Assembly: GCA_022509145.1 (NCBI GenBank)
Contig: JAFLTX010000001.1
Span: forward strand, 1-64,000
Reading direction: 5' to 3'
Length of the DNA stretch: 64,000 bases
Source: Muribaculaceae bacterium
Lineage (GTDB): Bacteria > Bacteroidota > Bacteroidia > Bacteroidales > Muribaculaceae
The notes under the pieces are model-generated. The model saw only the letters and a program-made list of their open reading frames with translations. It ran no database searches and was not told the origin of the DNA. This document shows positions 53,001 to 62,069 of the stretch, piece after piece (positions within the stretch are counted from its first letter, which is position 1; every line of letters begins with the position of its first letter). The translations under genes were made by a program, and so were the position numbers.

Positions 53001-54662
53001 AGGGGAGAGGCCAGCGGCGAAGCGCTGCTTTACGGCACCTTCTCCGACATAGATATGGTAGGAACGATAACGGCTCACGACGTTTCCATAAAAATCGACT
53101 ATATAAATGCCTATTACTCCGGCAGCGACACCGTATATCTGACACCGGGGCGAATCGATATCCCTCATTTCAAGGTGGCCGACACCTACGGGCATACGGC
53201 AGTAGTGGAAGGTCTACTGACCCACCGGTATTTCCATGAGCCCGCATTCCGTTTCCGCATCAACGATATGGACCATCTGATGGTCTACAACACCGACAGC
53301 CGCATTAACCCCCGTTGGTATGGAAAGATCTTCGCCTCCGGGCGAGGCGAGGTGGTGGGCGAGCCGGGAAGCGTGACTATAAGTGCCGATGTGGTGACGG
53401 ACTCCGGGAGCGACTTCACTTTCGTGCTTTCCGACCAGCAGGAGGCCCAGAAATCGCACTTCCTGACCTTCACAGACCGCCGCAAGGAGGAAGAGGAACG
53501 CAACCGAGAGGCCGACGAGCGGGAGAAGATACTCAACCGATTCAACTACAACGTTGTCAATTCTCAGGAGGAGGAATCCGATGTCTTCACTCTTGACCTG
53601 CGCGCCTCCGTGACAAACGACATCAAGCTCAACCTCATAATGGACCCGATTGCCGGCGACAAGATAACCGCCTACGGCGACGGCGCCATGACGATGACAT
53701 ACAGCTCACTCACAGACGAACTGCTCCTATACGGGAAATATACTCTGGAGAAGGGAACGTATAATTTCTCGTTGCAGGACATCATCCTCAAAGACTTCAT
53801 CATCAAGCCGGGGAGCTCCATAGCATTCACGGGCGACCCCTACACCGGTATCCTTGACATCACAGCCGCCTACAGGGTAAACACCAGCCTGACGGAGCTC
53901 GACAGCAGTTTCGCCACCGACCGCGAGCTCAACCGCACGAGTGTGCCGGTGGAGGCTTTGCTGATAGTAACCGGAGTGCTCACTTCGCCGAACATCGATT
54001 TCGACATAGCTCTCCCAACCGTCACCGAAGAGACCGCGAGAAAGGTGAAAAGCATCATCTCGACAGACGATATGATGAGCCGGCAGGTGCTCTATCTTGT
54101 GGCGCTCAACAAGTTCTATCCGCCTGAATATATGGCCACGACCAATTCGGGAGGCGAGTGGGCGTCGATAGCCTCTTCGACCATCTCTTCTCAGATTCAA
54201 AATGCGTTGGGCCAGCTCACAGACAAGGTCACGATAGCGCCGTCGATCCGCAGCGACAAGGGTGATTTCTCTGATATCGAGTTCGACCTGGCGCTGAGTT
54301 CCCAGCTATTTAACAACCGGCTACTGATCAACGGTAACGTGGGATATCGCGATCCTTCAAACTCCAACACCACTTTCGTGGGCGATTTCGATCTGGAATA
54401 TCTTTTGACTAAAAAAGGTAATTGGCGCCTGAAAGCATACAATCATTTTAACGATCAGAATTATTACCTGAAGTCGGCGCTCACCACTCAGGGGCTCGGT
54501 ATCGTATGGCGGAAAGATTTCGGATATCCGGCTTCGGCAGTGCAGACACCGAAGAAAGAGCCCGTGCGCTCTAAAGAGGAGGAGCCGGCGCCTCAGCCCG
54601 AGCAGCCCACCCCAGAACCGGAGCAGCCCACTCCGGTGCCCGAGCAGGCTGACATCGAATGA
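50061..54662 (+). CDS. tamB: TamB-family translocation and assembly module protein
   Basis: A 1533-residue envelope protein. One N-terminal membrane helix (about 20-45) anchors it in the inner membrane; the rest is long repetitive beta structure of the AsmA/TamB type that forms a periplasm-spanning groove, ending in a TamB C-terminal domain (about 1200-1490; LYGKYTLEKGTYNFSLQDI, IKPGSSIAFTGDPYTG, LTSPNIDFDIALP). TamB proteins move phospholipid between membranes and help insert some barrels. The end is a Pro/Glu repeat tail (PEQPTPEPEQPTPVPEQ). The start is a GTG at 50061, the only start before the membrane helix that suits the context. No TamA gene is next to it, which is usual for Bacteroidota. 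Confidence 0.93.
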   Translation: MGENKTKVKTTLLWTYKVLRSLIFSAIVLAVVLVALVYTSLSIPPVQNWIKGKVKAELETFFGNHIEIDRLKIIPLNEIIIEGADIHDLNEESCLKIERLGAGINLWRLVFGGKIEITYVELINFSANVYQTAEGEPLNIDFIIKALTKKDENKPPARFDLKIRNIVLRQGSARFSRLWKPETAGDKIDFNHLEITDLAADVTIPRLSNDHSVIDVRRLSLNEKSGLSIKEIGGVFKLEPDHLEVQDFVVRLPETELHTSDFTLPLDLASLGDRMVEVKIENSRITPSNLAAFYPPLANFDTPMAFQTEVGANLSDIRISELTLSSANDFQLSLSGAVRNYSDLESAEIDVNSLAAHISQAQLQQAAGTFMKGASPLADIIMSGIGAVNLDMNGMYRFKTGELGASTTLQTALGEIELTTAGRLTENGFEGDINVGVPQLRLFDIPVGKYLSYIANSLIGFRGKLNFKDFMASSGNLDFQFEELDVLNRRISNLSGRVAKEGALCTVELAADDSDLKCEIDAEALLAGEDSQWRLTADIEDFDTYNSLLTETNTPRYEIKGIIELDAVGNNLDNITGQLSLNDFRITNSEGKSLDVDRLTVSVDETAGYKSIRLASDMVDLSLEGDYVLSKVPVMIHQTLASVFPGLVRDDREKAECGSGELLVSVKDAQPLIDFFKIPVIPLTALNVKGSFDGEDGTVSLSTEIPFIQQGKNLITDTYLDLSLDGLQQRVALQAGTVYPTKKGLLQLDADLTGHDNNYRLELDFNKDRDVAFRGRAALDILAEFDGAEGGMLLGVDWERSTLMLNGAEWVIEDSEMTFDGRALRIKDFCVRHNEQFVLISGYNDVEDNGEITLTLSDINLDYLFDTLNIPHVNFGGQATGGVTARSIFSGDPQVATDKLTIEDFSYNGAVLGHGDVTARLNLPKKMVAIGADITKGDHTVAKADGGVWFGRDSLAFNFLADRVNVGFMQPFMKAFSSDVRGEASGEALLYGTFSDIDMVGTITAHDVSIKIDYINAYYSGSDTVYLTPGRIDIPHFKVADTYGHTAVVEGLLTHRYFHEPAFRFRINDMDHLMVYNTDSRINPRWYGKIFASGRGEVVGEPGSVTISADVVTDSGSDFTFVLSDQQEAQKSHFLTFTDRRKEEEERNREADEREKILNRFNYNVVNSQEEESDVFTLDLRASVTNDIKLNLIMDPIAGDKITAYGDGAMTMTYSSLTDELLLYGKYTLEKGTYNFSLQDIILKDFIIKPGSSIAFTGDPYTGILDITAAYRVNTSLTELDSSFATDRELNRTSVPVEALLIVTGVLTSPNIDFDIALPTVTEETARKVKSIISTDDMMSRQVLYLVALNKFYPPEYMATTNSGGEWASIASSTISSQIQNALGQLTDKVTIAPSIRSDKGDFSDIEFDLALSSQLFNNRLLINGNVGYRDPSNSNTTFVGDFDLEYLLTKKGNWRLKAYNHFNDQNYYLKSALTTQGLGIVWRKDFGYPASAVQTPKKEPVRSKEEEPAPQPEQPTPEPEQPTPVPEQADIE

Positions 54663-54693
54663 GGCCAACAGAAGAATGAAACCATAAAAGAAG

Positions 54694-54727
54694 GGCCCCT
54701 GAGGCGATGAAAGTCGCGCCAGGGGCC
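54694..54727. terminator. Terminator between tamB and prs
   Basis: GGCCCCTG (54694-54701) and CAGGGGCC (54720-54727) form an 8-bp GC-rich stem with an 18-base loop that can itself pair (GGCG with CGCC-like bases). It is followed by TTCGTT in the plus direction and preceded by CTTTT-type bases for the minus direction. It sits between the convergent tamB and prs genes. Confidence 0.7.
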
Positions 54728-54752
54728 TTCGTTATCTTTGTTAAGACAGGTG

Positions 54753-55703
54753 TCAGAATTTCTTGAACAAATATTGCGAGGAGATGGATTGGTTGTTGTG
54801 GATGCGACGGATCGTGTCTGCAAACAACTTGGCAACTGGGAGGACGATAGCCTTCGGGTTCTCTTTTCCGTAGGGGATTGAGTCGGTGAAAATCATCTCC
54901 GTAAGCTTGCTCTCGATGACTCGAGTTGTGGCGGGGTCGCTCATCACCGCGTGGCTGCAGAGAGCCCTTACGGTTTTTGCACCCTTTTCGATCAGAAGGT
55001 CGGCAGCTTTAGTGATGGTGCCTGCAGTGTCTGATATGTCGTCGATCAAAATCACGTTTTTATCTTTCACATCGCCAATCACCGTCATAGTCTCCACCAC
55101 GTTTGCTTTCGCGCGGTTTTTATGGCAGAGCACCAGGGGCACATCGAAATATTTGGCATACGAGTTTGCCCTTTTTGCACCGCCGGCATCCGGAGAAGCT
55201 ATTACCATGTCGGGGATATGTTGGCTTTCGATATAAGGGATGAAGATGGATGAAGCGTAAAGATGGTCTACGGGAACGTTGAAGAAGCCCTGGATCTGGT
55301 CGGCATGGAGGTCCATAGTGATGAGGCGGTTGATGCCGGCCACGCTAAGAAGATCAGCCATCAGTTTGGCCGCAATGGAGACGCGAGGCTTATCCTTGCG
55401 GTCCTGACGCGCCCAACCAAAGTAGGGGATTACAGCCACGATTGTGGCGGCCGAGGCACGTTTGGCAGCGTCGATCATGAGCAGGAGCTCCATGAGGTTG
55501 TCGCTGTTGGGGAAGGTAGACTGTACGAGATATACCTCGGCGCCACGGATTGACTCCTCGAAACAAACCTCGAATTCACCGTCGGCAAAACGTTCGATCT
55601 TCATCTTGCCCATCTCGATGCCTAAATCTTTACAGATAGCTTCACCAAGGTAGTGACTTTTAGTGCCTGCAAATACTTTGATTGGCGGTAAATAGCTATT
55701 CAT
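54753..55703 (-). CDS. prs: Ribose-phosphate pyrophosphokinase
   Basis: A 316-residue PRPP synthetase of the class I type. It shows the ATP-binding WARQDRKDKPR loop, the TMDLHADQIQGFF segment and the PRPP-binding loop VILIDDISDTAGTI. It makes PRPP from ribose-5-phosphate and ATP for purine, pyrimidine, NAD, His and Trp synthesis. The length is standard. It stands 26 bases after the GH13 gene on the same strand and may share its transcript. Confidence 0.97.
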   Translation of the reverse strand: MNSYLPPIKVFAGTKSHYLGEAICKDLGIEMGKMKIERFADGEFEVCFEESIRGAEVYLVQSTFPNSDNLMELLLMIDAAKRASAATIVAVIPYFGWARQDRKDKPRVSIAAKLMADLLSVAGINRLITMDLHADQIQGFFNVPVDHLYASSIFIPYIESQHIPDMVIASPDAGGAKRANSYAKYFDVPLVLCHKNRAKANVVETMTVIGDVKDKNVILIDDISDTAGTITKAADLLIEKGAKTVRALCSHAVMSDPATTRVIESKLTEMIFTDSIPYGKENPKAIVLPVAKLFADTIRRIHNNQSISSQYLFKKF

Positions 55704-55729
55704 GATGCAATTAAAAAAGTTTATTGTGG

Positions 55730-57481
55730 TTAGTGATTATTCTGATTTTGTTCCCGCAGGGGAATCACCACGGCGCTTGAGCCGGGAATTTTGATTTTTA
55801 AGGGTGTATGGCGCGACACCTCCAGATCGAACGTCTCTCCGAAGAGAAGGTCTTTTGCGCGGCCTTTGAATTCCGGAAGCCTCGCCATATCGAAGGCGAG
55901 CTCCGGGATATGGATTTCTGCAAAACGTTCGTCGCGGCTGAAATTGGCCACAATGAGCAGGGCCTCGTCCTCGTCGTGGCGCAACCATGCGAAGAGGGAA
56001 TGCCCGTCGAAACCGGGGCGCCCGTCGTTGGCATACATCAGGTCGAAAAACTCTCCTTCGCGCAGGGCGGATCGGGAGTTGAGCATCTTCAGAACCTTGG
56101 AGAAGAATTTCCGCAGGTTCTTCTCGTGGGGCGTCAAGGCTGATCCGTCGGCCTTCCCGTCGGAATACCATCGGCGCAGGGAGGCCACGCTCCAATAGTC
56201 AAAGATAGTGGTGCGGTTGTTCTGGCCGGCAAAACCTTCGTTGTCGGCGCCCTTTTCGCCGAGCTCCTGCCCGTAATATATCATAAACGGGCCTTTGGAG
56301 ATCATGCTCGAAACCACAAGGTGAGGAACGATACGTGCAGCGTCGCCGGCATATTCGGGCGAGCAGAAGCGCACTTCGTCATGGTTTTCCAGGAAATTGA
56401 GCATCTGCGATCCGATGCCGTCTACGGTCTTCCAGCAGTCGGTGAGGCGGGATGCACTCAGGCCGTGACGCTCAATCCCAACGAGAGTATCATAGAGATT
56501 CACCTTGTCATAGAGGTAGTCGAAGCAGCCGTAACCGAGGAAATCGCGATATTGGCCCACATCATAAATTTCTCCTATGAAGATGAGATGCGGGAAATCT
56601 TTTTTCAATTCGGGTATCACGTAGTGCCAGAAAGGGAGCGGCACCATGAAGACCATATCGCAACGGAACCCGTCAACTCCCATTTCGGCCCAATAACGCA
56701 AGATGGATGTCATCTTCTTCCACGTATCTGGAATCGGGTCGAAATGTTCTGAGCCATCGGAGTAATCTTTGCCGTAATTCAGTTTTACGGTCTCATACCA
56801 GTCAAACTCGGAGCAGACAGCCGAAAAACAATCGTTTCCCGTGGCCTTTGCTGGAATCTCTGTGTAGGAGAATTCTTTTGCACCATTACGGGAAACGTGA
56901 AATTCTTGATTTTGGATGTAATAATAATTGTTGGAGGGGCTGAAAAACTTTTCGCGGTCGTCATCTGCGCCGAAGTCGTGCTCGCCTGCCGGGGCTTTGT
57001 CGGAATGATAACACCGGGCCGTGTGGTTGGGCACGAAATCAATCAAGACCTTAAGCCCTTCCTTATGGATCCTTTTTACCGCAGCTTTGAACTCGTCTAT
57101 GCGTTTCTCCACATTCTCGGCCAAAGCCGGGTCCACGTCGAAATAGTCTTTGATTGCGTAAGGCGAACCGGCCTCTCCCTTCACGATCTCTTTATGATCC
57201 GGCTTGATGCCAAATTCTGAGAAATCTGTCTTGGTGGCGTGTTCGATCACCCCCGTGAGCCAAAGAGCGTTGACCCCAAGATTTTTAATCCCCTTTATAA
57301 CCTTTGAAGTGAGATGGTTAAACTTCCCGGAGCCGTTGCGTTCAAGCGAGCCGTAAGGCATCGGATCGGGTTCCGGGTTGGTAAGTATGCGGGGGAAAAA
57401 TTGATAGACAACCAATCTCTCATTCTTCCGGGGAGAGGAATTGAGATGGCTGTCTACGCTGCTATCAATCCGAGGGGTCAT
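55730..57481 (-). CDS. GH13 alpha-amylase-family enzyme, cytoplasmic
   Basis: A 583-residue glycoside hydrolase family 13 protein. The conserved regions are visible: VLIDFVPNHTA (region I), GFRCDMVFM with the nucleophile Asp, FIGEIYD with the acid/base Glu, and FLENHDEVR with the third Asp. A C-terminal beta domain follows (ALLIVANFSRDE). It lacks a signal peptide, so it acts on internal alpha-glucans (glycogen or imported maltodextrin). Whether it hydrolyses, debranches or transfers is not readable. It has a well-formed promoter (57502-57532) and is followed by prs after 26 bases. Confidence 0.92.
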   Translation of the reverse strand: MTPRIDSSVDSHLNSSPRKNERLVVYQFFPRILTNPEPDPMPYGSLERNGSGKFNHLTSKVIKGIKNLGVNALWLTGVIEHATKTDFSEFGIKPDHKEIVKGEAGSPYAIKDYFDVDPALAENVEKRIDEFKAAVKRIHKEGLKVLIDFVPNHTARCYHSDKAPAGEHDFGADDDREKFFSPSNNYYYIQNQEFHVSRNGAKEFSYTEIPAKATGNDCFSAVCSEFDWYETVKLNYGKDYSDGSEHFDPIPDTWKKMTSILRYWAEMGVDGFRCDMVFMVPLPFWHYVIPELKKDFPHLIFIGEIYDVGQYRDFLGYGCFDYLYDKVNLYDTLVGIERHGLSASRLTDCWKTVDGIGSQMLNFLENHDEVRFCSPEYAGDAARIVPHLVVSSMISKGPFMIYYGQELGEKGADNEGFAGQNNRTTIFDYWSVASLRRWYSDGKADGSALTPHEKNLRKFFSKVLKMLNSRSALREGEFFDLMYANDGRPGFDGHSLFAWLRHDEDEALLIVANFSRDERFAEIHIPELAFDMARLPEFKGRAKDLLFGETFDLEVSRHTPLKIKIPGSSAVVIPLREQNQNNH

Positions 57482-57501
57482 AAATAGGATTGAATTTTTA
57501 G

Positions 57502-57532
57502 CAAAATTAAAAAAAAATTCAAAGAAAACAAA
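57502..57532 (-). promoter_or_regulatory. Promoter of the GH13 gene
   Basis: On the minus strand, TTTG (57529-57532) and TAATTTTG (57502-57509) are 19 bases apart, with the -7 box 20 bases before the ATG. This is a close match to the Bacteroidota consensus. Confidence 0.7.
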
Positions 57533-57551
57533 GAAGAGAGCCGCAGGTCAG

Positions 57552-57581
57552 AAAAAAAATTGTAGACCTTAAAGATTAAGG
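57552..57581 (-). terminator. Possible terminator of menF
   Basis: On the minus strand, CCTTAA (57581-57576) and TTAAGG (57572-57567) pair around TCT, with an eight-T run (57559-57552) shortly after. The stem is short and AT-rich, so it is a weak candidate. Confidence 0.35.
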
Positions 57582-57634
57582 CCGTATTCAATAAAAATTG
57601 GAATTTTTTGAAATTGAGAGGGGAGACCGAAAAA

Positions 57635-58615
57635 TCAGGGACTCAGGATGGAGAGGAGGGTCTGAAACTTATTGTTTGTCTCCTCCCATTCGGCTTCGGG
57701 AGCAGACTGCGCCGTGATTCCACCTCCTGCAAAGAGAGCTGCCTCGGTTGGTGTAAGAAAGGCGCAGCGCAACGCTACGTAAAAATTGAAATCCCGGTGG
57801 CTCACGGGACCCAAGAAGCCTCCGTAGAGCGCGCGCGGACCTTCGTGGCGTTGAATCAGCTCGAGGGCCAACGTTCGCGGATGCCCTGCCAGAGCCGGTG
57901 TGGGTGCAAGGTCGCGCAAAAGTTCCGCCAGGTTTAAATCGGGACTTACCGAGGCGGAGATGTCCGTTTTTATATGTTCAATTTTTCCTGCCTGCAAAGT
58001 GGTTGGAGAGCCGACTTGCGGTGAGAGTCCTGCATTGCGGAATGCTTCCTCAATATGTGCAGTCACGATGGCTTGCTCAAGCTTGTTTTTGGTGTCCCAC
58101 GGGGTTTGTTGGGGCGATACGAGTCGGGTGCCGGCAAGCGCCACTGACGAGAGCCTCGCGCCGTCGGATTTCAGCAACAATTCCGGCGATGCACCTATCC
58201 AAGACCCGAACTCGCGGGTACTGATAAAGAAAACGAACGCATCGGGGTAAGCCGTGCAAAGATCCCGAAAGGCTTTGTCGGCGTCTATGGGAATTTCCAC
58301 TTTCAGTCTTCTCGAGGCCACCACTTTCTTACCGGGCGAGCCTTCGAGATTTCTCTTGATTTCCTCTATATAGGAGAAATATTCGGGTCTGGAAAGCTCT
58401 TTGAAGTCATAAGTTTTTAGATTCCTCTTCAGAACATCGGCAGGAATTGAAGGGAAAGGCTCAACCAATGAATAGAGTGCCATTCCCTCGATGTCGGCGA
58501 AGGGAGATATTGCGAAATCATTTGCTCCCGGGGCGGAAAGTGAGCCGTCAGAACGTTCTGCTCGGAAAATCCATTTCTCTTGCGCGCCTGGGAGGCGGTA
58601 AGCGATTACGTCCAT
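57635..58615 (-). CDS. menF: Isochorismate synthase / chorismate-binding enzyme
   Basis: A 326-residue member of the chorismate-utilising family. The C-terminal catalytic half has SVALAGTRL, EQAIVTAHIEEAF, TPALAGHPRTLALELIQRHE and RALYGGFLGPV, with the Glu and Lys residues that add water to chorismate and bind Mg2+. It is shorter than E. coli MenF (431), with a reduced N-terminal part, as is common in Bacteroidota. Isochorismate starts menaquinone synthesis. It starts 2 bases after the permease gene. The other men genes are not next to it. Confidence 0.87.
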   Translation of the reverse strand: MDVIAYRLPGAQEKWIFRAERSDGSLSAPGANDFAISPFADIEGMALYSLVEPFPSIPADVLKRNLKTYDFKELSRPEYFSYIEEIKRNLEGSPGKKVVASRRLKVEIPIDADKAFRDLCTAYPDAFVFFISTREFGSWIGASPELLLKSDGARLSSVALAGTRLVSPQQTPWDTKNKLEQAIVTAHIEEAFRNAGLSPQVGSPTTLQAGKIEHIKTDISASVSPDLNLAELLRDLAPTPALAGHPRTLALELIQRHEGPRALYGGFLGPVSHRDFNFYVALRCAFLTPTEAALFAGGGITAQSAPEAEWEETNNKFQTLLSILSP

Positions 58616-58617
58616 TC

Positions 58618-59934
58618 TCAGTCTTCCTTTATGGTGGGTTTAATCACCGAAACAGCCACAAATGTTGCGATGGAGGTGACCATTATAAAACTGAAGAAGA
58701 ACAGATATCCGGCGCTCAACGTACCCACATTGTCGAATTTATTGAAAAAATCGAAAATCCAGCCTGCAGCCATTCCCGGAATCATCATGCCAAGCGCCAT
58801 GAACGCCGTGCAGAAGGCGTAATGCGAGGTCTGACTTTCGCCCGCGCTGAAATACATCAGGTAAAGCATATAAGCCGTGAACCCGAAGCCGTAGCCGAAT
58901 TGCTCGATGCCGAGCCCGACGGAAATCCAGAATAGATTGGAGGGTTGGTAGAGGGCGAAAATACAATATACGAGGCAGGGGAGGGTGAGCGACAAGGCCA
59001 TGGGCCAGAGCCACCGTTTAAGGCCACCGCGCGCTACCAGAAGACCCCCGACGATACCTCCGGCAAGAAGGGCCACCACTCCGACGGTGCCGTTGGCAAA
59101 CCCCACCTGGGCCGTCGACAGTCCGAGACCTCCGTTTTCAACGCTGTCGAGCAGGAACGGGCTTACAAGCTTGAGGCACATAGCCTCCGGGAGCCGGTAA
59201 AGCAGAATGAAGGTCAAAGCCAGCCAGATATGTTTCTTCCGGAAGAAGGTGAAGAAGGTGAAGACGAATTCTTTAAGCAGAACCTGGTGGGAGATGTCGG
59301 TCCGAGGTTTGTCGGCTGCGGGTCGGGGCAGGGCAAACCTGTCCCAAAGGAAGATGAGGAGGAATACGGCGGAGAGGAGGATGAATGTGGCCGACCAGGC
59401 TGTGGAGACTTCGGCATATTTTATCTCAAGATACCCAGCAAACATAACGATCAGACCTTGGCCGAGGATGCTGGCGATGCGGTAGAACGTCGAGCGGATA
59501 CCCACGTAAGCGGCCTGCTGCTTTTCATCGAGTGCAAGCATGTAGAAGCCGTCGGCCGCGATATCGTGTGTGGCCGAGCAGAATGCCATGATCCAGAAAA
59601 ATACGAGGGAGATGAAGAAATAGGCTTTCGAGGTGATGGCTATGGCTACCGAAGCCATTGCCACAGCTATCAGCAGCTGCATTCCGAGAGTCCACCACCG
59701 TTTCGTCTTGATGAGATCCACAAACGGGCTCCAAAACGGTTTTATGACCCACGGCAAGTAGAGAAGGCCGGTATAAAATGCCATCTCAGTGGGAGGAATC
59801 CCCATGTTGGTATACATTATCACCGTGAGCACATTCACGGCGAAATAGGGGAGCCCCTCGGCTATATATACAGAAGGAATCCAACCCCAGGGACCGAAGG
59901 AGCTGGCCTTTGCCGGGGTTGGATTCTGGTTCAT
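58618..59934 (-). CDS. AmpG-like MFS permease
   Basis: A 438-residue transporter with about 12 membrane helices. The N-terminal PSVYIAEGLPYFAVNVLTVIMY and the SATHDIAADGFYM motif in helix 4 are typical of AmpG muropeptide permeases and the acetyl-CoA transporter-like MFS group. AmpG brings GlcNAc-anhydro-muropeptides into the cytoplasm for recycling. Here the substrate is inferred from family only. It lies 31 bases after the M13 peptidase stop region and two bases before menF, so the three may form one transcript. Confidence 0.87.
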   Translation of the reverse strand: MNQNPTPAKASSFGPWGWIPSVYIAEGLPYFAVNVLTVIMYTNMGIPPTEMAFYTGLLYLPWVIKPFWSPFVDLIKTKRWWTLGMQLLIAVAMASVAIAITSKAYFFISLVFFWIMAFCSATHDIAADGFYMLALDEKQQAAYVGIRSTFYRIASILGQGLIVMFAGYLEIKYAEVSTAWSATFILLSAVFLLIFLWDRFALPRPAADKPRTDISHQVLLKEFVFTFFTFFRKKHIWLALTFILLYRLPEAMCLKLVSPFLLDSVENGGLGLSTAQVGFANGTVGVVALLAGGIVGGLLVARGGLKRWLWPMALSLTLPCLVYCIFALYQPSNLFWISVGLGIEQFGYGFGFTAYMLYLMYFSAGESQTSHYAFCTAFMALGMMIPGMAAGWIFDFFNKFDNVGTLSAGYLFFFSFIMVTSIATFVAVSVIKPTIKED

Positions 59935-59965
59935 TTATAGATAGGTTTTAATCTGGAGCGGGTAA

Positions 59966-61999
59966 TTACCAGATGATCACGCGTTCTTCTTCGGTGCGGA
60001 ACATGGGATCGCTTTCTTGGATGCCGAACGCTTCAAAGAAAGGAGCGATGTTGCGCAAAGCAACGTTGACGCGGTTCTCGCCGATTGAATGAACGTCGCT
60101 CACTGTCCTCACCTTGATCTCTTCGGGGCGGATGTTCTGAGCCCAGAGGTTGGCGAAGTTCATATAGAACACCTGAGCCGGTGTGAACCCGTCGATGAGT
60201 GCTTCTTCAGAATTGATGTCAACGCCTTTCTTCTTCTGCGAGTCGAGGAAAGCGGTGTAGGCTATTCTGAGACCGCCCTGGTCGGCGATGTTTTCACCGA
60301 GAGTGTATGCGCCGTTGGCGTGGAGGCCGGGGAGCACTTCAACTGCGCTGTATTGGTCCACCAGACCTTGCGTGAGCTCCTTGAAGGCTGCTGCGTCTTC
60401 TGCGCTCCACCAGTTTTCCATATTTCCCTGAGGATCGAAGAGAGAGCCCTGGTCGTCGAAGCCGTGGGTGAGTTCGTGACCGATTACCACGCCGATGCCG
60501 CCGTAGTTTTCAGCATCGCTCGATTCGGGATCGAAGAAGGGAGCCTGCAGGATTCCGGCCGGGAATACGATCTCGTTGTTCAGAGGATTGTAGTAGGCGT
60601 TGATGGTCTGCGGAGTCATGCCCCATTCGGTACGGTCAACGGGTTTCCCCCATTTCTTGAGATATTCGTCGGAGTGCCACATGCGGGCGTTGTGAATGTT
60701 TGCCCAGTATGAAAGCTCGGGATCCACCTCCATGGTGGTGTAGTCTTTCCATTTGTCGGGATAACCGATCTTGACAGTGATGGAGTTGAGCTTCTTCATG
60801 GCCTGAACCTTGGTGTCGTCGCTCATCCAGGGAAGATGGATGATGTGTTTGCCGAGCGCGTTGCGGAGATTTTCCACGAGGTTTTCCATATAAACTTTGG
60901 AGCTTTCGGGGAAATATTCATTTACATAGAGCTCGCCGATAGCCTCGCCCATGAGGCCTTCAACCACACCCTGCACGCGTTTCCAACGCGGTTGCTGCAT
61001 CTGCACGCCGCTTCTCACCTTGTTGAATTCAAAGTTTGCGTCGGCGAAGGCGTCGGAGAGGAAGGGTGAAGCACCCTGCACGTATTGCCAGAGATAATAG
61101 TCCTTCTTCTCGCGGTCGGAGAGGGAAGCCAGCAGGTTGTCGCCCTGCTTCACGGTGTTCGGTTCAGTCACGTAGAGCTGGGCCGGAGGTTCGATCCCCA
61201 TTGTGGTCTTGATAAACTCGGCGATGGCGATGTTGGGATAGAGAGCCTGAGCCTCCTCGAGGGTCATCAGATTGTCGATGGCCTTGAGGTCGCGGCTTTT
61301 CTCGCGTGTCCAGGTAGAGTCGGCGATAAGGGTCTCGATCTTAAGGACGTTTTTGGCGATGCGTTTGGCGTCTTTCTTGGAATAGCCTGCGTTCTGCATC
61401 TGAGTTTCGATGAGTTTCACGTAAGCATCGCGCACCTTCTTGTTGTCCTTATCCTTGAGCAGATAATAGTCGCGGTCGCCGAGGCTCAGAGGAGCGCCGC
61501 CGATATACATTGCATACTCCGAGCTGTTGTGGAGGTCTTCCTGCGGCATGGCGCTGATGAAGGGAGAGGCGAAATATTTATGCACCCAGAAGAAGAGGTC
61601 CTTCATGTCGGCCGGGGCAGTGTTTTCGATTTTGGCGAGGTCAGCCTTGATGGGGGAGGCGCCGAGTTGGTTTCTCCTTACGCTGTCCATACCGCTTTCG
61701 TAAATCGCGGCAATCTTATATCCGATGGTGCCCGGCTGGGGGTTGGTCTCGCCGATACCCGTAACGATGCGTTTCACTCTCTCGTCGGTAGAGTCGGTCA
61801 GGATGTTGAATTGGCCATAGCGGGCATACTCGGGAGTAAGCGGGTTGGCTTCCATCCATTTCTGGTTCACGTGTTTGTAGAAATCAACACCGGCGGGATA
61901 TTCGGGTGAAATACCCTCCTTGTTGAGGCTCTTCAGGTGTTCCGCGCCGGCGTAGAGTCCGGTGGTGAAGAGCAGGGTCAATAGAAGTAATTTCTTCAT
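59966..61999 (-). CDS. M13-family (neprilysin-like) zinc metallopeptidase, exported
   Basis: A 677-residue peptidase. A signal peptide (about 1-18) is followed by an all-helical N-terminal half and the catalytic C-terminal half with VVIGHELTHGFDDQG (HExxH) and GENIADQGGL, whose Glu is the third zinc ligand (ENxxD motif). The chain ends in the family terminus ERVIIW. M13 enzymes cut small peptides; in gut Bacteroidota they may trim periplasmic or surface peptides. The length matches PepO/neprilysin-type proteins. It has no close partner of related function. Confidence 0.95.
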   Translation of the reverse strand: MKKLLLLTLLFTTGLYAGAEHLKSLNKEGISPEYPAGVDFYKHVNQKWMEANPLTPEYARYGQFNILTDSTDERVKRIVTGIGETNPQPGTIGYKIAAIYESGMDSVRRNQLGASPIKADLAKIENTAPADMKDLFFWVHKYFASPFISAMPQEDLHNSSEYAMYIGGAPLSLGDRDYYLLKDKDNKKVRDAYVKLIETQMQNAGYSKKDAKRIAKNVLKIETLIADSTWTREKSRDLKAIDNLMTLEEAQALYPNIAIAEFIKTTMGIEPPAQLYVTEPNTVKQGDNLLASLSDREKKDYYLWQYVQGASPFLSDAFADANFEFNKVRSGVQMQQPRWKRVQGVVEGLMGEAIGELYVNEYFPESSKVYMENLVENLRNALGKHIIHLPWMSDDTKVQAMKKLNSITVKIGYPDKWKDYTTMEVDPELSYWANIHNARMWHSDEYLKKWGKPVDRTEWGMTPQTINAYYNPLNNEIVFPAGILQAPFFDPESSDAENYGGIGVVIGHELTHGFDDQGSLFDPQGNMENWWSAEDAAAFKELTQGLVDQYSAVEVLPGLHANGAYTLGENIADQGGLRIAYTAFLDSQKKKGVDINSEEALIDGFTPAQVFYMNFANLWAQNIRPEEIKVRTVSDVHSIGENRVNVALRNIAPFFEAFGIQESDPMFRTEEERVIIW

Positions 62000-62069
62000 G
62001 ATATTATATTTAGTTTGTTTGTTCTGATTTATTTCTAATTGATTGTAAATATAATTTCTATCTGAGTGA